Positions 43,481-53,485 of a stretch of 64,000 nucleotides of DNA are shown here, in pieces. Source of the stretch: Janthinobacterium sp. 67 (GTDB lineage: Bacteria; Pseudomonadota; Gammaproteobacteria; Burkholderiales; Burkholderiaceae_D); NCBI RefSeq assembly GCF_002797895.1, contig NZ_PGES01000001.1, positions 2,418,001 through 2,482,000 of the forward strand, read 5' to 3'. Each line of letters begins with the position of its first letter. Within the stretch, counting starts at the first letter, position 1. The notes beneath the pieces are model-generated. The model was not told the DNA's origin and made no database searches. It was given only the letters and a program-made list of their open reading frames with translations. The translations under genes were made by a program, and so were the position numbers.

Positions 43481-46400
43481 TTAATGCGCATCCTTAGAAA
43501 GCGTGACGGCTGGCGAACCAGGCGTCGCCGGCGTGGCGGGCGCGTCCGACTTCGAGAAGAAGCCGCGCACCAGCACGAAGAACACCGGCACGAAGAAGAT
43601 ACCGAGGAACGTGGCCGTCAACATGCCGCCCAGCACGCCGATACCGATGGCGTTCTGGCTGCCGGAACCGGCGCCGCTGGAGATCGCCAGTGGCAACACG
43701 CCCAGGCCGAAGGCGATCGAGGTCATCAGGATCGGACGCAGACGCAGACGCACCGCATGCAAGGTCGCGTCCAGCAGCGACATGCCCGATTCCTGCATTT
43801 CCTTGGCGAATTCGACGATCAGAATCGCGTTCTTCGCCGACAGGCCCACCACCGTGAGCAAGCCCACCTGGAAGTACACGTCGTTCGACAGGCCGAAGAA
43901 CCACGTGCCCAGCACGGCGCCGATCACGCCCAGCGGTACCACCAGCAGCACGGAGAACGGAATCGACCAGCTTTCATACAGCGCGGCCAGGCACAGGAAC
44001 ACGATCAGCAGCGACAGCGCATACAGCTGCGGCGTCTGCGAACCGGATTCGCGCTCTTCCAGCGACACGCCGGTCCAGCTGAAGCCGATGCCAGGCGGCA
44101 GCTTGGCGACCATCTCTTCCATCGCGTTCATGGCGGCGCCCGTGCTTTGGCCCGGCGCCGGCGTACCGAGGATCTCTACCGACGGCAAGCCGTTGTAGCG
44201 TTCCAGGCGTGGCGAAGCGTAAATCCACTTGCCCGTGGCGAAGGCCGAGAACGGCACCATCTGGCCAGCGCTATTGCGCACGAACCACTTGTTCAAGTCT
44301 TCCGGCTGCATGCGCGATTCGGCATTGCCTTGCATGAACACTTTCTTCACACGGCCGCGGTCGAGGAAGTCGTTCACATACGAACTACCCCAGCCCACGC
44401 TCAGCACGCGGTTGATTTCCGAGATCTGCAAGCCCAGCGCGGTGGCCTTCTGCTGGTCGATGTCGATCTTGTACTGCGGCGTATCTTCCTGGCCGTTCGG
44501 ACGCACGCCGACCATGGCCGGATTCTGCGACGCCATGCCCAGCAACTGGTTACGCGCCGCCATCAGGGCGTCATGGCCGACACCGCCGATATCCTGCAGC
44601 TGCATGTCGAAACCGGTGGCGTTACCCAGTTCCAGCACGGCAGGCGGAGCGAACGTAAACACCATCGCGTCCTTGATCTGCAACAGCTTGCCCATGGCGC
44701 GGCCGGCCACGGCCGGCGCTTTTTGCGCCACGTCCTTGCGCAGCGACCAGTCTTTCAGGCGCACGAAGGCGATACCCGTATTCTGGCCGTTACCGCCGAA
44801 GCTGAAACCTGCCACGGCAAACACGGAAGCGACGTTGTCCTTCTCGCTGTTCATGAAGTGGTCTTCGACCTGCTCGATCACTTTCAGGGTGCGCTCTTGC
44901 GTGGCGCCCGTCGGCAATTGAATCTGTGTAAACAGGATGCCCTGGTCTTCTTCCGGCAGGAAGGAGGTCGGCAGGCGCATGAAGATGAACACCAGGCCGG
45001 CCAGCAACAGCACGTACAGCAGCATCGAGCGGGCGCGGTGGCGGATCATGGCGCCAACCATGCCCTGGTACTTGTTGCTGCTGCGATCGAAACTGCGGTT
45101 GAACCAGCCGAAGAAACCCTTGTTCGTCGCGTGATGGCCCTTTTCGACCGGCTTGAGCAAGGTGGCGCACAAGGCGGGCGTAAACACCAGCGCGACGACG
45201 ACGGACAGCACCATCGACGAAACGATCGTGATCGAGAACTGGCGGTAAATCACGCCCGTCGAACCGCCGAAGAAGGCCATCGGCACGAACACGGCCGACA
45301 GCACCATGGCGATACCGACCAGCGCGCCCGTGATCTGCGTCATGGACTTGCGCGTCGCTTCCAGCGGCGACAAGCCCTCTTCGCTCATCACGCGCTCGAC
45401 GTTTTCCACCACCACGATCGCATCATCGACCAGCAGGCCGATGGCCAGCACCATGGCGAACATGGTGAGGGTATTGATCGAGTAACCGAAGGCATTCAGG
45501 ATGCCGAAGGTACCGAGCAGCACGACCGGCACGGCCATGGTCGGGATCAGGGTGGCGCGGAAGTTTTGCAGGAACAGATACATCACCAGGAAGACCAGGA
45601 TGACCGCTTCGACCAGGGTTTTCACCACTTCTTCGATGGACAGTTTCACGAACGGGGTCGTGTCGAACGCCACCTGGTAGCTCATGCCTTCAGGGAATTG
45701 CTTGCTCAGGTTGCCCAGCATGGCTTTCGCCGCATTGGCCGTATCGAGCGCATTGGCGCCCGTTGCCAGCTTGATCGCCACGCCGGTGGCCGCATGGCCG
45801 TTGTAGCGGGCCACGGTGTTGTAGTTCTCGCGGCCCAGTTCCATGCTGGCCACGTCCTTCAGGTACACCATGGCGCCGTTGGTCGTAGTTTTCAGCAAGA
45901 TGGCGCCGAACTGTTCGGCCGTCTGCAAGCGGCTTTGCGCCGAGACGGTGGCGTTCAGCTGCTGGCCCTTGACGGACGGCGTGCCGCCCAGCTCACCGGC
46001 CGACACTTCCGCATTCTGCGCCTGTACGGCCGTGATCACGTCCGCCGGGGTCAGGTTGAAGCTTTGCAGCTTGGCCGGGTCGAGCCAGATACGCATGGCG
46101 TACTGCGAACCGAACAGGGTCACGTCGCCCACGCCCGGTACGCGGCTGAGCGGATCGACGACGTTGGCGGCCACATAGTCGCTCAAGTCGGTCTGGTCCA
46201 TCTTGCCGTTTTCGGAAATGAAACCGAACACCATCAGGAAGTTCTTCGTCGCTTTCGACACGACCAGACCCTGTTGCGTGACAGCCGTCGGCAGCAGCGG
46301 CGTGGCCAGCTGCAGCTTGTTCTGTACCTGCACCTGGGCGATGTCGGGATTGGTGCCGCTGGTAAACGTCAGCGTAATGCTGATGCCGCCAGTCGCATCG

Positions 46401-46645
46401 CTCGACGAGGACATGTAGCGCAAGCCGTCGATACCCTTCATCTTTTGTTCGATGACCTGGGTGACGGCATCTTCCACGGTCTTGGCCGAGGCGCCAGGGT
46501 AGGAGCCGCTGATCGAAATCGACGGCGGAGCGATGCTCGGGTACTGCGCGATCGGCAGGCTGAGGATCGAAATCACGCCGGCAAGCATGATGACGATCGC
46601 GACCACCCAGGCAAAAATCGGGCGGTCAATGAAAAAACGGGCCAT
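43481..46645 (-). CDS. RND multidrug efflux transporter, AcrB/MexB type
   Basis: Proton-driven pump of 1054 residues, close to the AcrB length. It starts [17 protein letters not shown]. The key residues are present: the Asp pair in [18 protein letters not shown], the Lys in [17 protein letters not shown], and the typical porter-domain blocks such as [16 protein letters not shown] and [13 protein letters not shown]. The order adaptor-pump-channel-TetR matches MexAB-OprM/BpeAB-OprB/CmeABC-type systems. It is a general multidrug pump by similarity, but substrates cannot be read. It is a different subfamily from the pump at 20018-23194. Confidence 0.96.
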   Translation of the reverse strand: MARFFIDRPIFAWVVAIVIMLAGVISILSLPIAQYPSIAPPSISISGSYPGASAKTVEDAVTQVIEQKMKGIDGLRYMSSSSDATGGISITLTFTSGTNPDIAQVQVQNKLQLATPLLPTAVTQQGLVVSKATKNFLMVFGFISENGKMDQTDLSDYVAANVVDPLSRVPGVGDVTLFGSQYAMRIWLDPAKLQSFNLTPADVITAVQAQNAEVSAGELGGTPSVKGQQLNATVSAQSRLQTAEQFGAILLKTTTNGAMVYLKDVASMELGRENYNTVARYNGHAATGVAIKLATGANALDTANAAKAMLGNLSKQFPEGMSYQVAFDTTPFVKLSIEEVVKTLVEAVILVFLVMYLFLQNFRATLIPTMAVPVVLLGTFGILNAFGYSINTLTMFAMVLAIGLLVDDAIVVVENVERVMSEEGLSPLEATRKSMTQITGALVGIAMVLSAVFVPMAFFGGSTGVIYRQFSITIVSSMVLSVVVALVFTPALCATLLKPVEKGHHATNKGFFGWFNRSFDRSSNKYQGMVGAMIRHRARSMLLYVLLLAGLVFIFMRLPTSFLPEEDQGILFTQIQLPTGATQERTLKVIEQVEDHFMNSEKDNVASVFAVAGFSFGGNGQNTGIAFVRLKDWSLRKDVAQKAPAVAGRAMGKLLQIKDAMVFTFAPPAVLELGNATGFDMQLQDIGGVGHDALMAARNQLLGMASQNPAMVGVRPNGQEDTPQYKIDIDQQKATALGLQISEINRVLSVGWGSSYVNDFLDRGRVKKVFMQGNAESRMQPEDLNKWFVRNSAGQMVPFSAFATGKWIYASPRLERYNGLPSVEILGTPAPGQSTGAAMNAMEEMVAKLPPGIGFSWTGVSLEERESGSQTPQLYALSLLIVFLCLAALYESWSIPFSVLLVVPLGVIGAVLGTWFFGLSNDVYFQVGLLTVVGLSAKNAILIVEFAKEMQESGMSLLDATLHAVRLRLRPILMTSIAFGLGVLPLAISSGAGSGSQNAIGIGVLGGMLTATFLGIFFVPVFFVLVRGFFSKSDAPATPATPGSPAVTLSKDAH

Positions 46646-46660
46646 TAATATTCTCCTGAA

Positions 46661-47875
46661 TTAGTGGGCGCTGGCAGCCGATGCTGCGGCAGAGGCGGCA
46701 GCGGCGGGCGCAGGAGCGGCTTCGGCCTTGGCCGGCACGGCAACGGCTGGGGCGCCTGGCTTGACTTTTTGCAAGCCTTCCACGATCACGCGGTCGCCTG
46801 CGGCCAGGCCGGACGTCACCAGCCAGTTGGTGCCGACGGTGCCGCTGGTGGTCAGCACGCGCTGCTCGACCTTGTTTTCCTTGTTCAGTATCATGGCCGT
46901 GGCCTGGCCCTTCTGGTTGCGCGTCACGCCCACTTGCGGCACGGTAATGGCTTTCTCATCCACGCCCGTTTCCAGCTGCGCACGCACGTACATACCTGGC
47001 AGCAATTCGCCTTTCGGGTTCGGGAACAGCGCGCGCAAGATCACGTTGCCCGTGGTCGGATCGACCGACACGCCGGCGAACTGCAGCTTGCCCGATTCGC
47101 TGTACTTGCTGCCGTCCGGCAAGATCAGATCGACCTTGGCCTGGCCTTCGCCCGCTTTTTTCAGCGAGCCGTCGGCCATCTGGCGTTTCAGGCGCAGCAG
47201 GTCGGTGCTCGACTGGGTCACGTCGACATAGATCGGGTCCAGTTGCTGCACGGTCGTCAGCGCGTCGGCCTGGCCTGCCGTCACCAGCGCGCCGGCCGTC
47301 ACGGTCGAGCGGCTGGTGCGGCCGCTGATCGGCGCCGTCACGGTGCTGTAGCGCAGGTTGATGTTGGCCGATTCCAGCGCCGCGGTGGCGGACTCGACGT
47401 CTGCCTTCGCTTGCTCGAACGCGGCGACGGCATCATCGTATTCCTGGCGGCTCACGCCTTCGATGGCGACCAGTTCCTTGTAGCGGGCCGCTTTCGGGCC
47501 GGCCGTCAGCAAGTTGGCCTTGGCTTTCGACAGTGCGGCCTTGGCCGAATTGGCGGCAGCCTGATACGTGGCGGAATCGATCTGGTACAGGGCCGCGCCC
47601 GCTTTCACATCGCTGCCTTCGACGAACAGGCGCTTCTGGATCAAGCCACCGACTTGCGGGCGCACATCGGCGACCTGGTAGGCATTTGTACGGCCGGGCA
47701 ATTCGGCACTCATCGGCAACGCGGCCGGATTAACAGTAAACACGACCACCTGTGGCGCTTGCTGCGCGTGAGGTGCTTCCTGTTTTTTACTGCAGCCGGC
47801 CATGATTACAGTGGCGCACAGAACGGCAATAGCGCCGCTCGTACGCGGCGACGTCAGGGAAAAGGTTGGTTGCAT
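46661..47875 (-). CDS. RND efflux periplasmic adaptor, AcrA/MexA type
   Basis: Adaptor of 404 residues. A signal sequence ends in the lipobox VIMAGC near residue 28, so it is a lipoprotein. The lipoyl halves are GRTNAYQVADVRPQVGGLI and LRYSTVTAPISGRTSRSTV, with a coiled-coil hairpin between (about 95-165). The Ala-rich C-terminal tail (about 380-404) is low complexity. It is first gene of the operon, 15 bases ahead of the pump. The ribosome site is weak (AGAAAG). Confidence 0.94.
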   Translation of the reverse strand: MQPTFSLTSPRTSGAIAVLCATVIMAGCSKKQEAPHAQQAPQVVVFTVNPAALPMSAELPGRTNAYQVADVRPQVGGLIQKRLFVEGSDVKAGAALYQIDSATYQAAANSAKAALSKAKANLLTAGPKAARYKELVAIEGVSRQEYDDAVAAFEQAKADVESATAALESANINLRYSTVTAPISGRTSRSTVTAGALVTAGQADALTTVQQLDPIYVDVTQSSTDLLRLKRQMADGSLKKAGEGQAKVDLILPDGSKYSESGKLQFAGVSVDPTTGNVILRALFPNPKGELLPGMYVRAQLETGVDEKAITVPQVGVTRNQKGQATAMILNKENKVEQRVLTTSGTVGTNWLVTSGLAAGDRVIVEGLQKVKPGAPAVAVPAKAEAAPAPAAAASAAASAASAH

Positions 47876-47943
47876 CTTGGACTTTCTGAAAAAGAAGCTG
47901 GCTAGTGTCGTTAGAAATGACTAAATTTATTAACGCAGATCAA

Positions 47944-47972
47944 AGAATGAACGATCATTCTAAAATCGTCAA
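47944..47972 (-). promoter_or_regulatory. Promoter of the AcrAB-type operon with TetR-type operator
   Basis: On the minus strand TTGACG (47967-47972) and, 17 bases on, CATTCT (47944-47949). The inverted repeat GAATGA-N4-TCATTC (47945-47960) covers the spacer and -10, a normal position for a TetR-family repressor site. Confidence 0.55.
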
Positions 47973-48034
47973 GCATCGTTACAATTGAAACATAGTAACC
48001 ATCAAGCGAATTAAATTATCAATGAGGCAATAAA

Positions 48035-48166
48035 ATGAAGACAGCAACAGCGGCGGCACGCCAGAAAAGTCATCCTGGAACCTGGCGGGCGGTGGCAAAA
48101 CGACAATGCGGAAAAGGTGGATTGAGTGAATACTGTAGCAGGGTCAAGATTTCTTTGCTGAACTAA
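48035..48166 (+). CDS. Possible 43-residue basic peptide
   Basis: ATG preceded by GAGG with a seven-base spacer, in an AT-richer gap between the pump operon and the KaiC-like gene. The peptide starts MKTATAAARQKSHPG and ends SRVKISLLN. It is basic, with no clear membrane segment. I do not recognise it. Only the good ribosome site argues for it. The rest of the 418-base gap holds the pump promoter and nothing else I can name. Confidence 0.3.
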   Translation: MKTATAAARQKSHPGTWRAVAKRQCGKGGLSEYCSRVKISLLN

Positions 48167-48293
48167 CCGAAGCGGACGCAACGCTATTCCTAGCGGCAGG
48201 CGCGGCAGAATAATTATTTACCAATGGTATCGAAAAGACATGTTCCGGCAGACGCGCTACTATATTGGCCACGGCGTGGCGAAGCGGGGTGCG

Positions 48294-49802
48294 ATGATGA
48301 CGGCACAGGCGCATGGATGGGCACAACACGATGGCGCGAACGGCCCGGACGCGCTGCTGTCAACGGGCGTGCCCGGTCTCGACGCCATTCTCATGGGCGG
48401 CCTGCTGGCCGAGCGCCTGTACCTGGTTGAAGGCGTGCCCGGCACGGGCAAGACCACCCTGGCGCTGCAATTTCTGGCCGACGGGGCGCGCAGCGGCGTG
48501 CCCGTGCTGTATATCGCCCTGGCCGAGTCCGAGATCGAACTGCGCGCCGCCGCCCTGTCGCACGGCTGGGACCTGGCCGGCATCGCCATCGAAGAAGTGG
48601 CGCCCAACGACGACATGCTCGACCCCGAGCGCCAGTACACGATCTTCCACCCGTCGGAAATCGAACTGGCCTCGACCAACCAGCGCATCCTGGCCGCCAT
48701 CGAAAAACACCGCCCGGCCCGCCTCGTGCTCGATTCGCTGTCGGAACTGCAGCTGCTGGCGGAAAACCCCCTGCGCTACCGGCGCCAGGTCGTGGCCTTG
48801 AAACAATACCTGGCCAGCCGGCACTGCACCACCATGCTGATCGATGACCGTTCCGCGCTCGACGACGGCTTGCAAGTGCGTAGCGTGGCCCACTGCGTGA
48901 TCTCGCTGGAGCTGCAAAACCAGGCATATGGCAATGACCGGCACCGCGTGCGTATCGTGAAATACCGGGGCGTGCCGTTTCGCGGTGGCGCACACGACTA
49001 CAAGATCGCCCAAGAGGGCCTGGTCGTCTATCCGCGCCTGGTGGCGGCCGAGACGCGCCGCGACGGCGAGCACCGGCGCCTGTCGAGCGGCGTGCCCGAA
49101 CTCGACGCCATGACGGGCGGCGGCCTGGAAGAAGGCATGAGCACCCTCATTTCCGGTCCCGCCGGCAGCGGCAAGTCCACCCTGGCCGCGCAATTCGTGC
49201 ACGCGGCAACAAAGCGCGGCGAACCGTGCGCCATGTTCCTGTTCGAGGAAGCGCGCAGCAAGCTCCTGAGCCGGGCCGACAGCGTGGGCCTGCACCTGCA
49301 GGCGGCGCTCGACACGGGGCTGCTCAGCGCCCAGCAGATCGATCCGGCCGAACTGACCCCGGGCGAATTCGCCCAGGCCGTCGTCGACGCGGCGCAGCGG
49401 GGTGCCAGGGTGATCGTCATCGATAGCCTGAATGGGTACATGCATGCGGTGCCCGATGAACGCTTCCAGAGCACCTATCTGCACGAACTGCTCAATTACC
49501 TGAGCCAGCACGGCGTGGCCACCCTGCTCGTCGGCGTGCAGCAAAACATGCTGGGCACCTCGATGACGACGGCGGCCGACGCCAGCTATCTGGCCGACAG
49601 CGTCATCATGCTGCGCTATTACGAAACGGAAGGCGAGGTGCGGCAAGCCATTTCCGTCTTCAAGAAGCGGGGCAGCGCGCACGAGCGCAGCATCCGCCGC
49701 TTCGAGATCAGCCCGCAGGGCATCCGCATCGGCCCGGCCCTGGCCGGCTTTCACGGCATCCTGTCGGGCTTGCCCACCATCGGCGGCACGCCCTTCCCCT
49801 AG
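48294..49802 (+). CDS. KaiC-like double RecA-domain ATPase
   Basis: About 502 residues with two KaiC/RadA-type domains. The first has Walker A EGVPGTGKTTLA near residue 47 and LLSTGVPGLDAILMGG before it. The second begins LSSGVPELDAMTGGG and has Walker A GPAGSGKSTLA near residue 288, then VIVIDSLNGYMHA as Walker B. No KaiA or KaiB gene is near, and outside cyanobacteria such proteins usually take part in signal transduction. The start is uncertain: ATGs at 48240, 48294 and 48297 are all in frame, none with a strong ribosome site. It is followed eight bases later by a histidine kinase, so the two are surely co-expressed. Confidence 0.88.
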   Translation: MMTAQAHGWAQHDGANGPDALLSTGVPGLDAILMGGLLAERLYLVEGVPGTGKTTLALQFLADGARSGVPVLYIALAESEIELRAAALSHGWDLAGIAIEEVAPNDDMLDPERQYTIFHPSEIELASTNQRILAAIEKHRPARLVLDSLSELQLLAENPLRYRRQVVALKQYLASRHCTTMLIDDRSALDDGLQVRSVAHCVISLELQNQAYGNDRHRVRIVKYRGVPFRGGAHDYKIAQEGLVVYPRLVAAETRRDGEHRRLSSGVPELDAMTGGGLEEGMSTLISGPAGSGKSTLAAQFVHAATKRGEPCAMFLFEEARSKLLSRADSVGLHLQAALDTGLLSAQQIDPAELTPGEFAQAVVDAAQRGARVIVIDSLNGYMHAVPDERFQSTYLHELLNYLSQHGVATLLVGVQQNMLGTSMTTAADASYLADSVIMLRYYETEGEVRQAISVFKKRGSAHERSIRRFEISPQGIRIGPALAGFHGILSGLPTIGGTPFP

Positions 49803-49810
49803 GAAACGCC

Positions 49811-51361
49811 ATGGAGCAGCGCATCCTGATCTACGCGCCAGCCGGCCAGGATGCCGCCCTGGCCGGCACGGTATTGGCGGGCAGCGCCATTGCCAGCCAT
49901 GCCTGCCGCTCGCCCGGCGAACTGGCCGAGCAGCTGGCGCTGGGCGCCGGCGGCGTGCTGACGGTGGATGAAGCCTTGCATGCGGGCGTCTACGCCGTGC
50001 TCGATGCCTATACCCGCCATCAGCCGGACTGGTCCGACTTGCCAATTACCCTGCTGACCCATGCGCGGCTCGATTCCCTGCCCTTGCGGCAAGCCATTGC
50101 CACCCTGGGCAACCTGACCCTGCTGGAACGCCCCGTCCACATCCTGACCCTGATCACCTCGGCCCACGCCATGCTGCGCGCGCGCCAGCGCCAGTACCAG
50201 GTGCGCGAGACGCAGCGGCGCAAGGACGAATTCATTGCCAGCCTCGGACATGAACTGCGCAATCCGCTGGCGCCCATCAAGTCGTCGGTGGCCTTGCTCA
50301 AGCACCTGTTTCCCGCATCGGAGCAGGTGGGCAAGCTGAGCGACGTGATCGAGCGCCAGGTAACGCACCTGACGCGGCTGGTGGACGACTTGCTCGACGT
50401 GGCGCGCATCACCAGCGGCAAGGTAGTGCTGCAACGCAAGGCGTTTGAACTACAGCAAGTGCTCGAACATGTCATCGAATTGTGCCAGCCTGCGGCCGGC
50501 AGCCGGCACATCGGTATCACGCTGGAATTGCCGCCGCATGCCGTGACCTTGCACGCCGACTATGCCAGGGTGGTGCAGATCTTTGCCAATATCGTGTCGA
50601 ACGCCGTGAAGTTCACGCCGGAGGGCGGCCACATCCACATTACGGCGCGCCTGGAACAGGGGCAGTTGCAGGTGAGCATCGAAGACAATGGCATCGGCAT
50701 CGCCCCGGACGCCATCGCGCGCATCTTTTCCATGTTCGAACAGGGGCGCACGGTGGCGGGCCAGATAAAAAGCGGCCTGGGCATCGGCTTGAGCCTGGCA
50801 CGCCAATTTGCCGACATGCATGGCGGCAGCATCGAAGCCTGCAGCGACGGCCCGGGGCGTGGCAGCCGCTTCGTCGTCACCTTGCCGGCCAGCGCCGGCG
50901 CTGCCCGGGGCGCTACGATGGCCACGCCCGCCGCCGCCGGGAGTGAATCGCCCGGCAGCGCCAGCCAGCCCGTGCAAGTGTTGGTGGTGGACGACAACCG
51001 CGACGCGGCCGATTCCTTGCAAAGCCTGTTCCAGCTCGAAGGCTATGCGGCCACCGTCGCGTATGACGGCGCGCAGGCGCTGGCGGCCGTCGACATGGCG
51101 TGGCCGCAACTGGTTGTGATGGATTTGGGGATGCCGGACATGGATGGCTACGAGACGGCGCGCCAGATCCGCCAGCGCGCGCAGGGGCGCGACGTGCTGA
51201 TGATCGCCCTGACGGGCTGGGGCCAGGGCGAAGCGCGCGCACGGACCGAGCAAGCCGGTTTCGACCATCACCTGACGAAACCGGTGGATTTCGACGCCAT
51301 CACCGCCCTGCTCCGCGCGCACCTGGAGCGACAGGAAGGGACGGCTATGCGAACGGAGTGA
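49811..51361 (+). CDS. Hybrid histidine kinase with N- and C-terminal receiver-like domains
   Basis: Soluble kinase of 516 residues without membrane helices. Residues about 1-120 look like a degenerate receiver (MEQRILIYAPAGQDAAL) with no clear phospho-Asp. The dimerisation/phosphoacceptor domain has the His in SLGHELRNPLAP (about 142-153). The ATPase domain has N and G boxes (NIVSNAVKFTPEGG, DNGIGI, GLGIGLSLAR). After a Gly/Ala linker, a full receiver domain (about 390-510) has DDNRDAAD and the phospho-Asp in VVMDLGMPDMDG. With the KaiC-like partner it forms a cytoplasmic signalling pair; no output regulator is adjacent. Confidence 0.92.
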   Translation: MEQRILIYAPAGQDAALAGTVLAGSAIASHACRSPGELAEQLALGAGGVLTVDEALHAGVYAVLDAYTRHQPDWSDLPITLLTHARLDSLPLRQAIATLGNLTLLERPVHILTLITSAHAMLRARQRQYQVRETQRRKDEFIASLGHELRNPLAPIKSSVALLKHLFPASEQVGKLSDVIERQVTHLTRLVDDLLDVARITSGKVVLQRKAFELQQVLEHVIELCQPAAGSRHIGITLELPPHAVTLHADYARVVQIFANIVSNAVKFTPEGGHIHITARLEQGQLQVSIEDNGIGIAPDAIARIFSMFEQGRTVAGQIKSGLGIGLSLARQFADMHGGSIEACSDGPGRGSRFVVTLPASAGAARGATMATPAAAGSESPGSASQPVQVLVVDDNRDAADSLQSLFQLEGYAATVAYDGAQALAAVDMAWPQLVVMDLGMPDMDGYETARQIRQRAQGRDVLMIALTGWGQGEARARTEQAGFDHHLTKPVDFDAITALLRAHLERQEGTAMRTE

Positions 51362-51364
51362 CGC

Positions 51365-53251
51365 TTACTTCCACTTGCCGCGCAATTCCTGCACCTTCTG
51401 TTGCAGCAACTCCGGCGTGGCGGCCTCGGGCGCCACGGGCATGCCCACGGCCAGCGACAAACGCGAGCGCAAGCCCGCCTTGAAGGCGCGCTCGAACAAA
51501 TGGCCGTTGCGGTGGCTCAACAGATGACCCCACAAGCCGCGCAGCGCCAGCGGAATCACGGGCACCTTGCTGCGCTCGACGATCTTGGCGATGCCGCCCT
51601 TGAATTCGCTGATCTGTCCCGTGCGCGTCAATTTCCCCTCGGGGAAGATGCATACGAGTTCGCCTTCGTGCAGCGCCTGCGCGATATCGATGAAAGCCTT
51701 TTCCATCAGGAAGGGATCTTCCTTGGCTGGCGCGATGGGAATGGCCTTGGCCGTGCGGAAAATCCAGCCCATCAGCGGCATCTTGAAAATGCGGTGATCC
51801 ATGACGAAACGGATGGGGCGGGGGCTGGCCGCCATGATGACGATGGCGTCCACATAGCTCACATGGTTGCACACGAGCACGGCCGCGCCTTCCGTCGGGA
51901 TGCGCTCGCCATCGACGACTTTGACCCTGTGCACGGTCTGGATCAAAATCCACGCGAGGAAGCGCATGAGGAATTCCGGCACGAGGGAGAAGATATAGGC
52001 GGCCACCAGCGCATTCAAGATGGCCGTGACGAGGAACAGCTGCGGGATGGTAAAACCTTGGCCCAGCAGCACGATGGCCACGCCGGCGGCCGCCACCATG
52101 AACAGCGCGTTGAGGATATTCATGCCGGCGATCGTGCGCGAAATGTGTTTCGGGTCGCAGCGCGTCTGGATCAGGGCGAACAGGGGCACGATGAAGAAGC
52201 CGCCGAACACGCCGATCATGACGATGTCGATCAGGATGCGCGGCACGCCCGCCTGGCTGACAAACGCCAGCGCATCGACCACTTGCGTATTCGCATACGC
52301 ATTGCTGGCGAAATACAGATCAATGCCGAACAGCGACAGGCCGATGGAGCCGAACGGCACCAGGCCGATCTCGATCTTGTGGCCGGACAACCTTTCGCAC
52401 AGCAGCGAGCCCGTGCCGATGCCGACGGAAAACACGGTCAGCAGCAGCACGAATACGCTGTGGTCGCCATGCAGGAAATCCTTCGAGTAGACGGGGAACT
52501 GGGCGAGGATCAGGGCGCCGTAAAACCAGAACCAGGAATTGCCCAGCATGGCCAGGAAGACGGGCCGGTTCTTGCGCGAAAAATTCAGGTTGCGGAACGA
52601 TTCGGCGACAAAATTCAGGCTCACCTTCAAGTCCGGCTCGGGCGCTGGCGTGCGCGGCACGCGGTAGCTGGCGATCAGGCCGAACACGGCCACGGCAATC
52701 GTCGCACCGGCCACCAGTTCCACGCCCAGCGGCTTGTGCACGATCAGCACGGCGCCGAGAATTTCGCCCAACAAGATACCGACGAACGTGCCCATCTCGA
52801 TCAGGCCATTGCCGCCGACCAGTTCCTCGGGTTTCAGTTGCTGCGGCAGGTAGGCGTACTTGACGGGGCCGAACAGGGTCGAATGCACGCCCATGCCCAC
52901 GACGGCGGCCACCAGCAGCCACAAGGTATGCGTCATCCAGCCGGCGGCGGCGACCGCCATGATGGCCAGTTCCATCCATTTCACGAAACGGGCCAGGCCC
53001 GCCTTTTCGAACTTGTCGGCCAACTGGCCCGCCGTGGCCGAGAACACGACGTAGGGCAGGATGAACAGGCCCGGAATCAGGTTGGTGATGGTGGACGGGT
53101 CGAGCGTGGTCCAGCTCAGCGCATCGTAGGCGAGGATCACCATCAGGGCCGTCTTGAACAGATTGTCGTTGAAGGCGCCAAAGAACTGGGTCCAGAAGAA
53201 GGGCCCGAAACGGCGCTGCGACAATAAGGAAAACTGGCTGCTTTGACTCAT
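51365..53251 (-). CDS. LplT-like MFS transporter fused to PlsC acyltransferase
   Basis: Membrane protein of 628 residues. Residues about 1-410 are a major-facilitator domain of the lysophospholipid-transporter (LplT) type (RRFGPFFWTQFFGAFNDN, then ATAGQLADKFEKAG). Residues about 420-628 are a 1-acylglycerol-3-phosphate acyltransferase with the catalytic CNHVSYVDA (H-x4-D) and FPEGKLTRTG. The fusion fits lysophospholipid flipping and re-acylation, as LplT and Aas do together in enterobacteria, but the acyl-ACP synthetase domain of Aas is lacking. The start at 53251 is chosen over an in-frame TTG at 53269. It is convergent with the kinase gene, only three bases away. Confidence 0.9.
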   Translation of the reverse strand: MSQSSQFSLLSQRRFGPFFWTQFFGAFNDNLFKTALMVILAYDALSWTTLDPSTITNLIPGLFILPYVVFSATAGQLADKFEKAGLARFVKWMELAIMAVAAAGWMTHTLWLLVAAVVGMGVHSTLFGPVKYAYLPQQLKPEELVGGNGLIEMGTFVGILLGEILGAVLIVHKPLGVELVAGATIAVAVFGLIASYRVPRTPAPEPDLKVSLNFVAESFRNLNFSRKNRPVFLAMLGNSWFWFYGALILAQFPVYSKDFLHGDHSVFVLLLTVFSVGIGTGSLLCERLSGHKIEIGLVPFGSIGLSLFGIDLYFASNAYANTQVVDALAFVSQAGVPRILIDIVMIGVFGGFFIVPLFALIQTRCDPKHISRTIAGMNILNALFMVAAAGVAIVLLGQGFTIPQLFLVTAILNALVAAYIFSLVPEFLMRFLAWILIQTVHRVKVVDGERIPTEGAAVLVCNHVSYVDAIVIMAASPRPIRFVMDHRIFKMPLMGWIFRTAKAIPIAPAKEDPFLMEKAFIDIAQALHEGELVCIFPEGKLTRTGQISEFKGGIAKIVERSKVPVIPLALRGLWGHLLSHRNGHLFERAFKAGLRSRLSLAVGMPVAPEAATPELLQQKVQELRGKWK

Positions 53252-53282
53252 GGCATGGGGAACCGGCAATTAAGGAATTGCT

Positions 53283-53311
53283 AAAATACAGCACTATCTT
53301 GCGCACGACAA
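53283..53311 (-). promoter_or_regulatory. Candidate promoter of the MFS-acyltransferase gene
   Basis: On the minus strand TTGTCG (53306-53311), 17 bases, TATTTT (53283-53288), ending about 31 bases before the start codon. Confidence 0.5.
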
Positions 53312-53418
53312 TCTGAATGTCGTCATCTTGCTTGGCGTCAATACGGAAAGCGCCGCGCCGCGCCATGCTGGCCTCGCGTCTTGTTACTTTCCCTATCGCA
53401 ACAGAAATCGCCTGTTTC

Positions 53419-53447
53419 TTGATAATAAGGTAATGTGCGCATACTGT
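53419..53447 (+). promoter_or_regulatory. Candidate promoter of the DUF2339/DUF3999 operon
   Basis: TTGATA (53419-53424), 17 bases, TACTGT (53442-53447), 38 bases before the start codon. Confidence 0.5.
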
Positions 53448-53485
53448 GGGCGCCTTCGCCCTGACCATCCCGGAAAGCTGCCCCC

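Noticed and set aside
43385..46648. Plus-strand open frame of 1087 codons opposite the AcrB-type pump
   Set aside because: The minus strand has every RND motif; the plus frame is His/Gln/Arg-rich and unlike any protein.
48294..51361. True circadian clock
   Set aside because: No KaiA or KaiB in the window, and KaiC-like proteins are widespread signalling ATPases in non-photosynthetic bacteria.
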